From positions 1 through 49,283 of the forward strand of contig CAMZKT010000047.1 of the NCBI GenBank assembly GCA_947311435.1: a stretch of 49,283 bases of DNA. Reading direction: 5' to 3'. Every line of letters begins with the position of its first letter. Position 1 is the first letter of the stretch. This DNA is from an uncultured Desulfocapsa sp. (lineage in GTDB: Bacteria; Desulfobacterota; Desulfobulbia; Desulfobulbales; Desulfocapsaceae). Of the stretch, positions 33,691-42,437 are shown piece after piece. The notes under the pieces are model-generated. The model had not been told where the DNA came from. It did not search any database and saw nothing but the letters and a program-made list of their open reading frames with translations. Made by a program: the position numbers and the translations under genes.

Positions 33691-34948
33691 AGTCTTTGAA
33701 TCCACAGATATGGCATCCGGCCTGCAAAAGGTTAAAGATGAACTTGGCCCTGACGCCCTCATTCTTTCTACAAAAACCATACGTTCAGGTAAACTTAGGG
33801 TTCTCGGAAAAAAAGTGTATGAAATTACAGCAGCCATTGACAACACATGGCCGCACCAGGGTGGGACTGCGCCAATTGAAGCCACCCAAGCAACGACAAC
33901 TCCCCCCCCTCCCCCATTAACCTACAATTCTGCAATGCAGTTTAATCAGAATCCAGCCCTTGCTTCTGTCCCCCCCCCTGAAGATCATCTTCAAATTGCA
34001 ACCATTCAGGACCAGTCGGTACTACAATCGGAAGTAAATGAACTGAAAGGAATGATTAAGAATCTTGGTCAGGAGATGCTCAGGATCAATAACTCAAGGT
34101 CAGTAGCAGATCCCAACACAAGCCAAAGTACTTCATTTGACCTTGACGCCTCGCTCAGACCATTGCAGCAACGCTTGCTAGACTACGGAATCAACAGCCA
34201 TACGGCAAAAACCATATCTGGATTTGCAGGAGACTCACTGACACTCGAGGAACTCTCAGACCCATTCAAACAACACCAGTATATCGAACAAAGTATACAG
34301 GAGTTGATACAGGTTAATCCAAATACTTTTAAAGATGAAAAACAACAAACAAGGATAGCTCTTGTAGGCCCCACAGGTGTAGGCAAAACAACAACACTTG
34401 CTAAGATAGCAGCTGATCATATCAGCCGAAATTCTCTCGAAATTGGATTTATTACAATTGATACTTACAGGATAGCAGCAGTTGAACAGCTTAAGGTCTA
34501 CGGCGAGATCATGAATATTCCGATCGAGGTAGTTATAAACCCCGAGCACCTTGAGAATGCATTGCTGAAATTCAGAGACAAAGATCTTGTTCTTATTGAT
34601 ACTGCCGGACGCAGTCCCCAGGATGGCTTGTGTATAGATGAACTTGCATCGTTTTTACGCCCCGATCTTAATATCGAAAAGCATCTTGTTCTCTCCGCAA
34701 CGACCCGTGACGATGAACTGTTTGAAGTTGTTAAACGATTTTCAGTTCTTGGAATTGATAACAACATCATAACAAAAATTGACGAATGTACAAAACTTGG
34801 CATTCTCCTTGACCTTCAAATCCGTGAAGAGATTCCATTTTCATATATTACAAACGGACAAAGAGTTCCTGAAGACATTATGGCAGCAGATAAAGCAATT
34901 GTGACTGAGCTTATCATGTCACCTGGTAAAGGAATAGTATATGAGTGA
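33680..34948 (+). CDS. flhF: Flagellar SRP-like GTPase FlhF
   Basis: The 422-residue protein has the variable B domain (MQVRVFESTDMASGLQKVKDELGPDALILSTK), a P-rich linker (about 70-105), a helical N domain, and the GTPase domain with P-loop GPTGVGKTTTLAKI (about 230), DTYRIAAVEQLKVYGEI, DTAGRSPQD and TKIDE. It sets the site and number of flagella, with FlhG/FleN. C8 (33902-33909) and C9 (33970-33978) runs in the linker could slip. It overlaps flhA by 11 bases and fleN by eight. Confidence 0.97.
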   Translation: MQVRVFESTDMASGLQKVKDELGPDALILSTKTIRSGKLRVLGKKVYEITAAIDNTWPHQGGTAPIEATQATTTPPPPPLTYNSAMQFNQNPALASVPPPEDHLQIATIQDQSVLQSEVNELKGMIKNLGQEMLRINNSRSVADPNTSQSTSFDLDASLRPLQQRLLDYGINSHTAKTISGFAGDSLTLEELSDPFKQHQYIEQSIQELIQVNPNTFKDEKQQTRIALVGPTGVGKTTTLAKIAADHISRNSLEIGFITIDTYRIAAVEQLKVYGEIMNIPIEVVINPEHLENALLKFRDKDLVLIDTAGRSPQDGLCIDELASFLRPDLNIEKHLVLSATTRDDELFEVVKRFSVLGIDNNIITKIDECTKLGILLDLQIREEIPFSYITNGQRVPEDIMAADKAIVTELIMSPGKGIVYE

Positions 34949-35846
34949 TTCACTTTCAACTGTACAGGATCAAGCTGACACCCTGAGAAATATCAGCAAT
35001 ACTGCAAAATCCTCAGACGAGCAGAACAGCAGACAAAGCACCAGGGTATACGCCATCACCAGCGGTAAAGGTGGTGTCGGCAAAACAGCGGTTGTTGCCA
35101 ATACAGCAACGGCCATGGCACAGATGGGTAAGAAGGTACTTATTTTGGACGCTGATCTTGGCCTCGCAAACATCGACGTTGTTTTTGGAATAGCCCCCAG
35201 ATATAACCTCAATCATTTTTTTGCAGGCGAACAGGATCTCAGCACCATACTTGCGACTGGACCCCATGGTATAAAGATACTCCCAGCAGGATCGGGAGTG
35301 CAAAACTTCACAAGATTGGATTCGAAACAAAAGCTACGACTTCTCGATGGCCTTGATGAGATGCACAACGATTTTGATTTTGTACTTATTGATACCGAGG
35401 CCGGGATTTCTGAAAATGTTACCTATTTCAACACTGCAGCACAGGAGATCCTTGTTGTAACCACACCAGACCCCACAGCCATCACAGACGCTTACGCACT
35501 CATGAAGCTTCTTTCAACCCAATACCACGAAAAACGATTTAATCTTGTCGTCAATCAGGTGCGAAATGAAAATGAAGCGCTCGACGTATACCGTAAACTG
35601 ACCATGGTTTCAAATCGTTATCTTGAGATTTCCATCGATTTTCTTGGTTCCATCCCCGCAGACAAACAGATGACGGATGCCATCAGGAAACAGCGAGTGA
35701 TTGTTGACCTGCATCCCTCCTCAAAAATATCTACGGCCTTTGAAGCGCTTGCTGCGACCATTTGTTCAGAACAGGCGGTAAGCTCACCCAAAGGAGGGGT
35801 TCAGTTCTTCTGGAGAAGGCTTCTTGATATGGGAGGAAAAGGATAA
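34941..35846 (+). CDS. fleN: MinD-like ATPase FleN/FlhG, flagellar number regulator
   Basis: The 301-residue protein has the deviant Walker A motif SGKGGVGKTA (41-50) of MinD/ParA proteins, ILDADLGLANIDVVFG, FVLIDTEAG and LVVNQVRN. A basic N-terminal segment of about 35 residues precedes the P-loop, as in FlhG. It limits flagella number by acting on FlhF and on flagellar transcription. Starting inside the end of flhF (ATGAGTGA) suggests coupled translation. FliA follows four bases later. Confidence 0.96.
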   Translation: MSDSLSTVQDQADTLRNISNTAKSSDEQNSRQSTRVYAITSGKGGVGKTAVVANTATAMAQMGKKVLILDADLGLANIDVVFGIAPRYNLNHFFAGEQDLSTILATGPHGIKILPAGSGVQNFTRLDSKQKLRLLDGLDEMHNDFDFVLIDTEAGISENVTYFNTAAQEILVVTTPDPTAITDAYALMKLLSTQYHEKRFNLVVNQVRNENEALDVYRKLTMVSNRYLEISIDFLGSIPADKQMTDAIRKQRVIVDLHPSSKISTAFEALAATICSEQAVSSPKGGVQFFWRRLLDMGGKG

Positions 35847-35849
35847 AAT

Positions 35850-36581
35850 ATGCCGTACATTCCACACCAACTCCCGGAGGATCGGACACCACTAATAACT
35901 GAGAATATCGACCTCGTTGATATAATAGCAGGACGGATGGTTACCCAGGTTCCGGCTTTTATGAACCGTGACGATATGCGAAGCGCCGGTATGATGGGGC
36001 TTATTGATGCGGCAAACAAGTTTCAGCCTGAGAAAAAGATCAAGTTTAAAACTTTTGCAGAATATAGAATCCGTGGTGCCATACTTGATGAAATGCGTAA
36101 ACTTGACTGGTTTTCTCGATCTCTCAGGGAAAAACAGAACTCCATAAACAGATGCATGGTGGAGCTTGAACGCAAGCTTGGTCGATTTCCCGATGAACAG
36201 GAAATGGCGAATGCACTTGAAATGTCCCTTGAAGAATATCAGGAGATGTTGGGTCAGGTCAGTCACCTTGGTTGTGTCAGTCTGAACGAAACGCTTGACC
36301 ACTCTGAAAGTGGAAATTCATTTCAGGATGCACTCATTGACCATAAGTTAAATTCATCCCCTGTAAATGTTCTTGAACAGCACGAGCTTACTCATATTAT
36401 TGCAGAGGTACTTGACCAGCTGTCTGAAAAAGAAAAACTTGTAATCTCACTATATTACTACGAAGAACTCACCCAGAAGGAAATAGCAGAAGTCATACAG
36501 GTTTCCGAGGGACGCGTCTCACAACTCCATAGTCAGGCACTGATTAAACTGAAAACGAAGGTTAAAAAAGATCTTGATTGA
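35850..36581 (+). CDS. fliA: Flagellar sigma factor FliA (sigma-28)
   Basis: The 243-residue protein has regions 2, 3 and 4 of the sigma-70 family without region 1.1: DIIAGRMVTQVPAFMNRDDMRSAGMMGLIDAANKF (region 2), IRGAILDEMRKLDWFSRSLREKQ (2.4), and the region 4 HTH LVISLYYYEELTQKEIAEVIQVSEGRVSQLHSQAL. This is the FliA subgroup. It should direct late flagellar genes; the classical anti-sigma flgM is not in the window. The stop overlaps the next gene's TTG by eight bases. Confidence 0.97.
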   Translation: MPYIPHQLPEDRTPLITENIDLVDIIAGRMVTQVPAFMNRDDMRSAGMMGLIDAANKFQPEKKIKFKTFAEYRIRGAILDEMRKLDWFSRSLREKQNSINRCMVELERKLGRFPDEQEMANALEMSLEEYQEMLGQVSHLGCVSLNETLDHSESGNSFQDALIDHKLNSSPVNVLEQHELTHIIAEVLDQLSEKEKLVISLYYYEELTQKEIAEVIQVSEGRVSQLHSQALIKLKTKVKKDLD

Positions 36582-37068
36582 AAACGTGATACAACTCCTC
36601 AAGCAAAGCGCTTTCCTGGTTGATCGAAATACATCATTGACAGTTTTGACGCTCCTGCTGAGTATTTTGATATTCTGGAGAGCGTTAGTATTAAGAAAGC
36701 GTACTGAAAAACAAAACGCTTTTATCCTGGAACAATCAAAAAGTCTCCATGAATTACAAACGAAGCTTCAAAAGGTATGTGAAAAGAGGGAGCGAGATGA
36801 GAATTTCCAGAAGAATCTTAAACATGCTGAAGTCACGACAGAACTTCAAAAACACAGATCTGGTTTTGTTCATCAGAGGGCCCCTCAACGTCCTCCTGAA
36901 AGATATGGCTACGCCACAAGTATGTTTCGCTCAGGAATGACCGTGGCTGAGATATCTTCTGCACTAGGAATGTCCCAAATAGAGCTTAATCAACTCCTTA
37001 AACTTGACAGCCTTTGTGGATCCATGAAGAGCGCGATGGACTCTTCATCTCCTGGAAGCACCGACTAA
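36574..37068 (+). CDS. Membrane-anchored protein with C-terminal helix-turn-helix-like segment
   Basis: The 164-residue protein has one membrane helix near residues 18-37 (TVLTLLLSILIFWRALVL), a charged coiled coil (about 40-95) and a C-terminal helix-turn-helix-like segment (RSGMTVAEISSALGMSQIELNQLLKL, about 118-145). This resembles small DUF2802/DUF6115-type proteins seen in flagellar loci, by pattern only. The start is probably TTG 36574, overlapping the fliA stop; GTG 36586 is an alternative. It lies between fliA and flgF, and its stop codon overlaps the -35 of a sigma-28-like promoter. Function is unknown. Confidence 0.65.
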   Translation: MIENVIQLLKQSAFLVDRNTSLTVLTLLLSILIFWRALVLRKRTEKQNAFILEQSKSLHELQTKLQKVCEKRERDENFQKNLKHAEVTTELQKHRSGFVHQRAPQRPPERYGYATSMFRSGMTVAEISSALGMSQIELNQLLKLDSLCGSMKSAMDSSSPGSTD

Positions 37069-37093
37069 AGATTCAGTGAGAATAGGCCGATAC
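37066..37093 (+). promoter_or_regulatory. Sigma-28 (FliA)-type promoter before flgF
   Basis: TAAAGATT (37066-37073), twelve bases, then GCCGATAC (37086-37093). Seven of eight bases match in each half of the consensus TAAAGTTT-N11-GCCGATAA; the spacer is one base long. It lies 65 bases before flgF (37159), in the only gap between fliA and the rod genes. Confidence 0.65.
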
Positions 37094-37158
37094 AACAGAA
37101 GGCAAAACTATTACTGAGTCTAATTAACAATCTCTCCACAACACACTAAAAGAAAGAT

Positions 37159-37908
37159 ATGGGATCCGGAAAATACAGCGCACTAGCAGGAGCAATATCC
37201 CGAGAACAGAGGCTTGCTAATATTTCTTCAAATATAGCCAACGTAAACACTGTAGGCTATAAGAAAACCAGAATGAGCTTCGAATCTCTTTTACGTGGGG
37301 AACAGCAAACGGCACAGGCTAAGGGGATTAATTACAGCCGGGTCAAAGAGAATTTTACAGAGTTTACAGCGGGTCCCATCAGAGAAACAGGAAACACATT
37401 GGACCTGGCCATACATGGAGAAGGTTTTTTTAAAGTTCAAGGCCCAGAAGGAGTCTTGTACACTAGACGAGGGGATTTTCACACAGATAGAGACGGGACA
37501 CTCTTAACCGGCAACAATATGCCCGTGCTCGACACTGGTAATGCTCCTATTATTATTCCGGATAGAGATACGTCAAGGATTTCTATAAACAATCTTGGTG
37601 AGATTTCAATACTTTCCCTTGAAGGAGGAAGAAATGTTATCGGGAACATTGCAGTTTACACCATCGATGATCCCAGCACGCTTAAACGTGAACCAGGTAC
37701 CATGTATTCCCTGCAGGAAGGTGGCCAGGAAATCCCCACTGATATACCCAGTGTATCCGTTGGCAGTCTTGAATTGGCAAATGTTAATATCACAGAAGAA
37801 ATGGCCTTGATGATCGAAAGCAATCGAACATTCGAAAGCTACCAGAAAGTAATAAAAGCCTACTCCTCACTTGGACAGAAACAGGATGAGCTTGGAACAG
37901 TCGGCTAA
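37159..37908 (+). CDS. flgF: Flagellar basal-body rod protein FlgF
   Basis: The 249-residue protein has the axial N-terminus (YSALAGAISREQRLANISSNIANVNTVGYKKTRMSFESLL) and C-terminus (EEMALMIESNRTFESYQKVIKAYSSLG), with the rod-type middle (LDLAIHGEGFFKVQGPEGVLYTRRGDFHTDRDGTLLTG). Length and sequence fit FlgF better than FlgG, whose gene follows. It forms part of the proximal rod. Confidence 0.94.
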   Translation: MGSGKYSALAGAISREQRLANISSNIANVNTVGYKKTRMSFESLLRGEQQTAQAKGINYSRVKENFTEFTAGPIRETGNTLDLAIHGEGFFKVQGPEGVLYTRRGDFHTDRDGTLLTGNNMPVLDTGNAPIIIPDRDTSRISINNLGEISILSLEGGRNVIGNIAVYTIDDPSTLKREPGTMYSLQEGGQEIPTDIPSVSVGSLELANVNITEEMALMIESNRTFESYQKVIKAYSSLGQKQDELGTVG

Positions 37909-37941
37909 CCCGAACCACTAGAAAACAACAAAAGGACACTC

Positions 37942-38727
37942 ATGATACGATCACTTTGGACCGGTACCACCGGCATGAATGCACAGCAGTTAAGCCTGGA
38001 TGTCATAGCAAACAATCTGGCGAACACCTCAACCACCGGCTTTAAAAAGAGCCGTGCGGATTTTCAGGACCTTATGTATCAGGTTATGCGTGTACCAGGT
38101 TCGCAAACCTCCGTTGACACCGAGTCTCCCACCGGAATTCAGGTAGGACTTGGAGTTAGGCCTGCAGCAGTGCAGAAACTTTTCACTCAAGGTGATCTCA
38201 TCCAAACAGGGAATGAACTTGATGTTGCAATAGAGGGTGCAGGATTTTTACAAATTGAGCTCCCAAATGGAGAAACAGCCTACACACGATCAGGAGCACT
38301 TAAACGAGATAGTGATGGCCGTGTAACCTCCTCCGAGGGCTATCCCATTCTTCCTGCCATGACCATTCCCGATGGCTCCAAGCAGATAACCATCAGTGAA
38401 ACAGGTGTTGTAAGTGTATTGATCGGAGACGATACTGAAAGTACTGAGATTGGCACGTTTGAAACGGTTAATTTTACAAACAAAGGGGGTTTACTTGCTA
38501 TTGGAAGAAACCTGTTCAGAGATACCGATGCTTCAGGAACCCCTCAGACTGGTACTCCAGGGGACGACGGCTACGGTCTTTTACTTCAAAATTTTCTTGA
38601 AGGATCAAATGTTAATATTGTAGAAGAAATGGCTACAATGATTACGACTCAACGTGCTTATGAAATCAACTCAAAGACCATCCAGACGTCCGATGAAATG
38701 ATGCAAACCACAAACAACATGGTGTAA
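37942..38727 (+). CDS. flgG: Flagellar distal rod protein FlgG
   Basis: The 261-residue protein carries the FlgG signature MIRSLWTGTTGMNAQQLSLDVIANNLANTSTTGFKKSRADFQDLMYQ, including the FlgG-specific insertion after the N-terminal helix, with LFTQGDLIQTGNELDVAIEGAGFLQIE and the C-terminal VEEMATMITTQRAYEINSKTIQTSDEMMQTTNNM. It forms the distal rod. It lies 33 bases after flgF; flgA follows directly at its stop. Confidence 0.98.
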   Translation: MIRSLWTGTTGMNAQQLSLDVIANNLANTSTTGFKKSRADFQDLMYQVMRVPGSQTSVDTESPTGIQVGLGVRPAAVQKLFTQGDLIQTGNELDVAIEGAGFLQIELPNGETAYTRSGALKRDSDGRVTSSEGYPILPAMTIPDGSKQITISETGVVSVLIGDDTESTEIGTFETVNFTNKGGLLAIGRNLFRDTDASGTPQTGTPGDDGYGLLLQNFLEGSNVNIVEEMATMITTQRAYEINSKTIQTSDEMMQTTNNMV

Positions 38728-39687
38728 ATGATGTGTAGATTCCTCCTGTTGGTGTTCTGTGTCCTTCAGTATTTGCAAGGTTCCTGTTTCGCACTTACTA
38801 TCAGCTTCAACAAAGAAGCTGAAATAACTGGAACTCATATTTTACTTGCAGATGTTGCAGAGTTTGATGAAGACTCTTTGCTGGTCAAAGCTCTTGCGAG
38901 TAAACGCATTGCTATTGCACCAAAAGCCGGGGAGAGCCTTAGCATCAGCAGAAATAAGATTCAGAGGAAAATCACAAGAGAGTTAGAAAAATCAAACAGC
39001 ACTGAAGTTCAATTGGTCGGATCCCCATCCACTCGGGTTACCCGAACAGGTATTCCTGTGACCGCCAATGATATCGAGGCTGTTATTGATGACTACTTAC
39101 TTGCTAAAGGTGTTGATCTTCCTATGGCAGAATACAGTTTTTCCCCACGGGAATTACCTCTTCCATTTACAATCCCGGTTGGGAAACTTGAAATTGATGT
39201 TATCCCAAGTAATCCTGAAGTGATCGGTAGCCGGAGAATAACTTTAATTTACAAGGTTAATGGAAAAACTATAAAAAACATTTCCATCCGAGGTACTTTG
39301 AAAGCCATGGCTCCCGTGGCAATCCTCACTCACAATGTTAAACGGGGAACAATCCTGACACCCAACATGGTTCAGTTGAGAATTAAAGATTTAGGGAAAT
39401 TACGTTCTCCCTGCACAGATCTTCGTGAGGTGCTTGGCAAAAGACTCACAAGGAATCTTCGGTCCGGAACTGTTCTTGATCTGAGCTCAATAGACTTCCC
39501 TCCTTTAATAAGAAAGGGACAACTTGTTAAAATTCTTATAAACCACAATGGGCTGTACCTTAGTGCCAAGGGTATTTCTGCCATGAACGGAAAACAAGAT
39601 CAAATAATTCGGGTAACGAACACTGGTTCGAAAAAAACTATTTACTGTAAAGTTCTTGCACCTGGAATAGTGGAGGTACAAATCTGA
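38728..39687 (+). CDS. flgA: Flagellar P-ring assembly chaperone FlgA
   Basis: The 319-residue protein has a signal peptide (FLLLVFCVLQYLQGSCFA) and a C-terminal SAF domain (about 190-319, VAILTHNVKRGTILTPNMVQLRIKDLG, LRSGTVLDLSSIDFPPLIRKGQLVKILI) followed by the IYCKVLAPGIVEVQI end of FlgA. The N-terminal part is variable. It helps FlgI form the P ring in the periplasm. ATG 38728 directly follows the flgG stop; ATG 38731 is an alternative. Confidence 0.93.
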   Translation: MMCRFLLLVFCVLQYLQGSCFALTISFNKEAEITGTHILLADVAEFDEDSLLVKALASKRIAIAPKAGESLSISRNKIQRKITRELEKSNSTEVQLVGSPSTRVTRTGIPVTANDIEAVIDDYLLAKGVDLPMAEYSFSPRELPLPFTIPVGKLEIDVIPSNPEVIGSRRITLIYKVNGKTIKNISIRGTLKAMAPVAILTHNVKRGTILTPNMVQLRIKDLGKLRSPCTDLREVLGKRLTRNLRSGTVLDLSSIDFPPLIRKGQLVKILINHNGLYLSAKGISAMNGKQDQIIRVTNTGSKKTIYCKVLAPGIVEVQI

Positions 39688-39688
39688 A

Positions 39689-40375
39689 ATGAAAAATTCT
39701 ATAACCTTACTCCTCACAGGATTACTTATCAGTTCATGTGCCTCGAGAAATGAACCAGTTGTTCCCCTTCCAGAGCCTTTAGAGGAAATACAGATTCTAC
39801 AACAAGCAGAACGAACTGATGGTTCACTCTGGCCGGGTGAACAACATTCCCTTTACGCTGACCTCAAAGCAAGAACCATTGGGGACATTGTTACAATTAC
39901 CATCTCAGAAAAAGCCAGTGCCAGCAAATCAGCATCCACTTCAACTGACAGATCATCCAGTATGACTGCAGGAATTCCGCATTTGTTTGGCCTGGAAAAA
40001 TCAAAATGGCTTGTAGATAATCCTGAAATAGATATAAAAAACCTTGTTGAAGCCACGTTTGCCAACAAGTTTGCAGGTGCTGGTACCACTGTAAGGAAAG
40101 AGGATCTTATTGCCTCTCTCACAGCGCAGGTGGTTGATATTTACCCCAACGGGAATCTCAAAATCAGGGGCGGAAAAGAAGTCAGAGTAAACAATGAAAC
40201 TCAAGTGATATACATGACTGGAATAATCCGACCTGTCGATATTATGGCAAACAATACAGTCGATTCAAAACATGTATTAAATGCAAAAATATCATATACC
40301 GGTAAAGGTGCCATCAGCGACAAACAGAAGCCAGGTTGGCTGATGCGTGCACTTGATAATGTGTGGCCATTCTAA
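39689..40375 (+). CDS. flgH: Flagellar L-ring lipoprotein FlgH
   Basis: The 228-residue protein has a lipoprotein signal with lipobox LISSC (C17), then the FlgH pattern: SLWPGEQHSLYADLKARTIGDIVTITISEKASASKSASTSTDRSSS, DLIASLTAQVVDIYPNGNLKIRGGKEVRVNNETQVIYMTGIIRP. It builds the L ring in the outer membrane. It lies between flgA and flgI with one-base or no gaps. Confidence 0.97.
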   Translation: MKNSITLLLTGLLISSCASRNEPVVPLPEPLEEIQILQQAERTDGSLWPGEQHSLYADLKARTIGDIVTITISEKASASKSASTSTDRSSSMTAGIPHLFGLEKSKWLVDNPEIDIKNLVEATFANKFAGAGTTVRKEDLIASLTAQVVDIYPNGNLKIRGGKEVRVNNETQVIYMTGIIRPVDIMANNTVDSKHVLNAKISYTGKGAISDKQKPGWLMRALDNVWPF

Positions 40376-41509
40376 ATGAGTGTTTCAATGAACGTCAATC
40401 GGATAGTTATAGCAGTAATGGGTTTTTTCGTTTTGTTTGTTACGTGTTCTGATAGTAGCGCTGCCAGGATCAAAGATATTGCAGAGCTTCGTGGAGTTCG
40501 GAACAACCAATTGGTAGGATACGGTTTGGTTACCGGTCTTGCCGGAACTGGTGATGACCTAAAGAAAGTTCTTTTTACGAGGCAGGCCCTCTACAACATG
40601 CTGGTTCGTCAAGGGATCACAATAAACCCAAAGGAATTTGATAAAATCAAGGTAAAGAATGTGGCAGCGGTTATGGTGTCCGCTTCATTGCCTCCTTTCG
40701 GCAAACCAGGCTCCACCATTGATGTTCAGGTCTCATCCATAGGAGACGCTAAAAGTCTTGCAGGAGGAAACCTTCTTATGACTCAGTTAAAGGGTCCAGA
40801 CGGAAAAGTATATGCAGTGGCTCAAGGCCCTTTGACCATTGGTGCCTTTTCATTTGGTGGAAAAGCTGCAAAGGCTCAGAAAAACCACCCCACCGTTGGA
40901 CGGATCACAAGTGGTGCTATCATTGAAAGAAAACCTCCTGGAGTATTTGCCGCTAATGGAACCCTTGCGTACAGTCTCCGCAGTGCAGATTTTACAACTG
41001 CGTCGAATATGAGTGATATCATAAATAATCAATACGGTGCAGGTACAGCTTTCCCGATAGATTCAGCAACGATTAAAGTAGTAATCCCTGAGAAATATCT
41101 TCAAAATAAAGTTCAATTTGTTGCATCAATTGAAGGAATGCAAATTGATACCGATGCCAACGCAAGAGTTGTTGTGAATGAGCGTACCGGAACAATAGTA
41201 ATGGGGGAAAATGTCCGACTTTCTACCGTCGCAGTATCTCATGGGAATCTTTCATTAATTATCAGGGAAAATGTTACTGTTTCGCAACCAAACCCTTTAG
41301 CACAACAAGGAGAAACAGTAACATCCCCCGACACTCAGCTTGATGTCGTTGAAGATGATGGAGAATTAATGGTCGTTAAAGAAGGAGTATCAATTGGTGA
41401 GGTCGCTGAAGCTTTGAACGCCATTGGTGCAACGCCAAGAGATCTAATTGCTATATTCCAAGCCATTAAAGTGGCAGGAGCAATGCAAGGAGAGCTTATA
41501 GTACTATAG
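40376..41509 (+). CDS. flgI: Flagellar P-ring protein FlgI
   Basis: The 377-residue protein has a signal peptide (about 1-29) and the strongly conserved FlgI body: RIKDIAELRGVRNNQLVGYGLVTGLAGTGDD, NVAAVMVSASLPPFGKPGSTIDVQVSSIGDAKSLAGGNLLMTQLKGPDG, and the C-terminal DAIFQAIKVAGAMQGELIVL. It forms the P ring in the peptidoglycan layer. It starts directly after flgH; the stop is TAG. Confidence 0.98.
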   Translation: MSVSMNVNRIVIAVMGFFVLFVTCSDSSAARIKDIAELRGVRNNQLVGYGLVTGLAGTGDDLKKVLFTRQALYNMLVRQGITINPKEFDKIKVKNVAAVMVSASLPPFGKPGSTIDVQVSSIGDAKSLAGGNLLMTQLKGPDGKVYAVAQGPLTIGAFSFGGKAAKAQKNHPTVGRITSGAIIERKPPGVFAANGTLAYSLRSADFTTASNMSDIINNQYGAGTAFPIDSATIKVVIPEKYLQNKVQFVASIEGMQIDTDANARVVVNERTGTIVMGENVRLSTVAVSHGNLSLIIRENVTVSQPNPLAQQGETVTSPDTQLDVVEDDGELMVVKEGVSIGEVAEALNAIGATPRDLIAIFQAIKVAGAMQGELIVL

Positions 41510-41742
41510 GTAGACAAACGATACCCTGTTATTCTCTTGATAAAAAAATCAGGATTGCTTCAGGTGACATCCGAATTAAGCCAATCCACCGTACTGTAAC
41601 CGTTTAGGAATCCCCCATATTCGTTCATTTGGACATTCGATTCGTACTGATGTTACTTGCGAATGTTCAAATAGACGTAGATGAAGTGCTCCTGAATAGA
41701 TCAGATATCAAGACACAGATTTTTTCAAAGGAGTTTACCATT

Positions 41743-42066
41743 ATGGACATTTCAGCAGTGGATCCCAGGGCAATACAAAATGTCAGTAATATAAAAAACG
41801 ATGCAACAGATCCTAAGGAACAAAAGCTACTCTCACTGCGCAAATCCTGTCGGGAGTTTGAAGCTATATATGTGAATGAATTGTATAAAACCATGCGGAA
41901 AAGCGTTCCTGACTCAGGCTTATTTAAAAAAGATATGTCCAGTACCATTTACCGTGAGATGCTCGATTTTGAGATGGCGAAAATTACTGCTGAGGGGAAT
42001 GGTATTGGTTTAGGGAAAGCCATGTATGAACAGCTTAAATCTCACCATTTTCCTGATAAGAAATAA
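41743..42066 (+). CDS. flgJ: FlgJ-like rod-binding protein (no peptidoglycan hydrolase domain)
   Basis: The 107-residue protein matches the N-terminal rod-binding domain of FlgJ (LRKSCREFEAIYVNELYKTMRKSVPDSGLFKKDMSSTIYREMLDFEMAKITAEGNGIGLGKAMYEQL). The glucosaminidase domain found in gammaproteobacterial FlgJ is absent, which is normal for many deltaproteobacteria. ATG 41743 is chosen because AAGGAG sits nine bases before it; an upstream ATG (41629) has no ribosome site. It is the last flagellar gene; a 233-base gap separates it from flgI. Confidence 0.9.
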   Translation: MDISAVDPRAIQNVSNIKNDATDPKEQKLLSLRKSCREFEAIYVNELYKTMRKSVPDSGLFKKDMSSTIYREMLDFEMAKITAEGNGIGLGKAMYEQLKSHHFPDKK

Positions 42067-42122
42067 AAGAAGAAGGAGAATTTAGCTTGGCCATTGGTTT
42101 AGATAATAACTAGATAATAAGA

Positions 42123-42170
42123 GACAGACCACGATAAAAACTGCAACTCCTTTTTAAATCCGGGTCTGTC
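42123..42170. repeat. Inverted repeat in the gap after flgJ
   Basis: GACAGACC (42123-42130) is the reverse complement of GGTCTGTC (42163-42170), with 32 bases between. It lies in the 371-base gap between flgJ and the convergent MogA/MoaB-like gene. I see no gene in this gap; a 61-codon open frame (42211-42396) has no recognisable similarity. Terminator, element end or chance are all possible. Confidence 0.3.
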
Positions 42171-42437
42171 GAGAATGGCACTTACACTACTGATAGTATT
42201 GTATATGTAGATGGTGCCTCCACGGATAATCGGTCACATAGGAGACTTATGGGATTTTATCTCGCAAAGTTGGGTTAATACCATCTTACCTAAAATGAGT
42301 CCGTTAAATCCGCAATATATCATTTTAAAGACAACTGTTTCCCAAGAGATTGCGGCTTTTGTTGAAAAGTTTAAAGGCGTGGGAGGGCGGGTTTAAAACA
42401 CAATCAGCTATTCGCGAGGAGGGGAAACTCGTTTGTT

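Noticed and set aside
41629-41742. N-terminal extension of the FlgJ-like protein
   Set aside because: No ribosome site at 41629, while AAGGAG precedes the ATG at 41743 where family similarity begins.
42211-42396. 61-codon open frame after flgJ
   Set aside because: No ribosome site, no recognisable similarity, and unconvincing composition.
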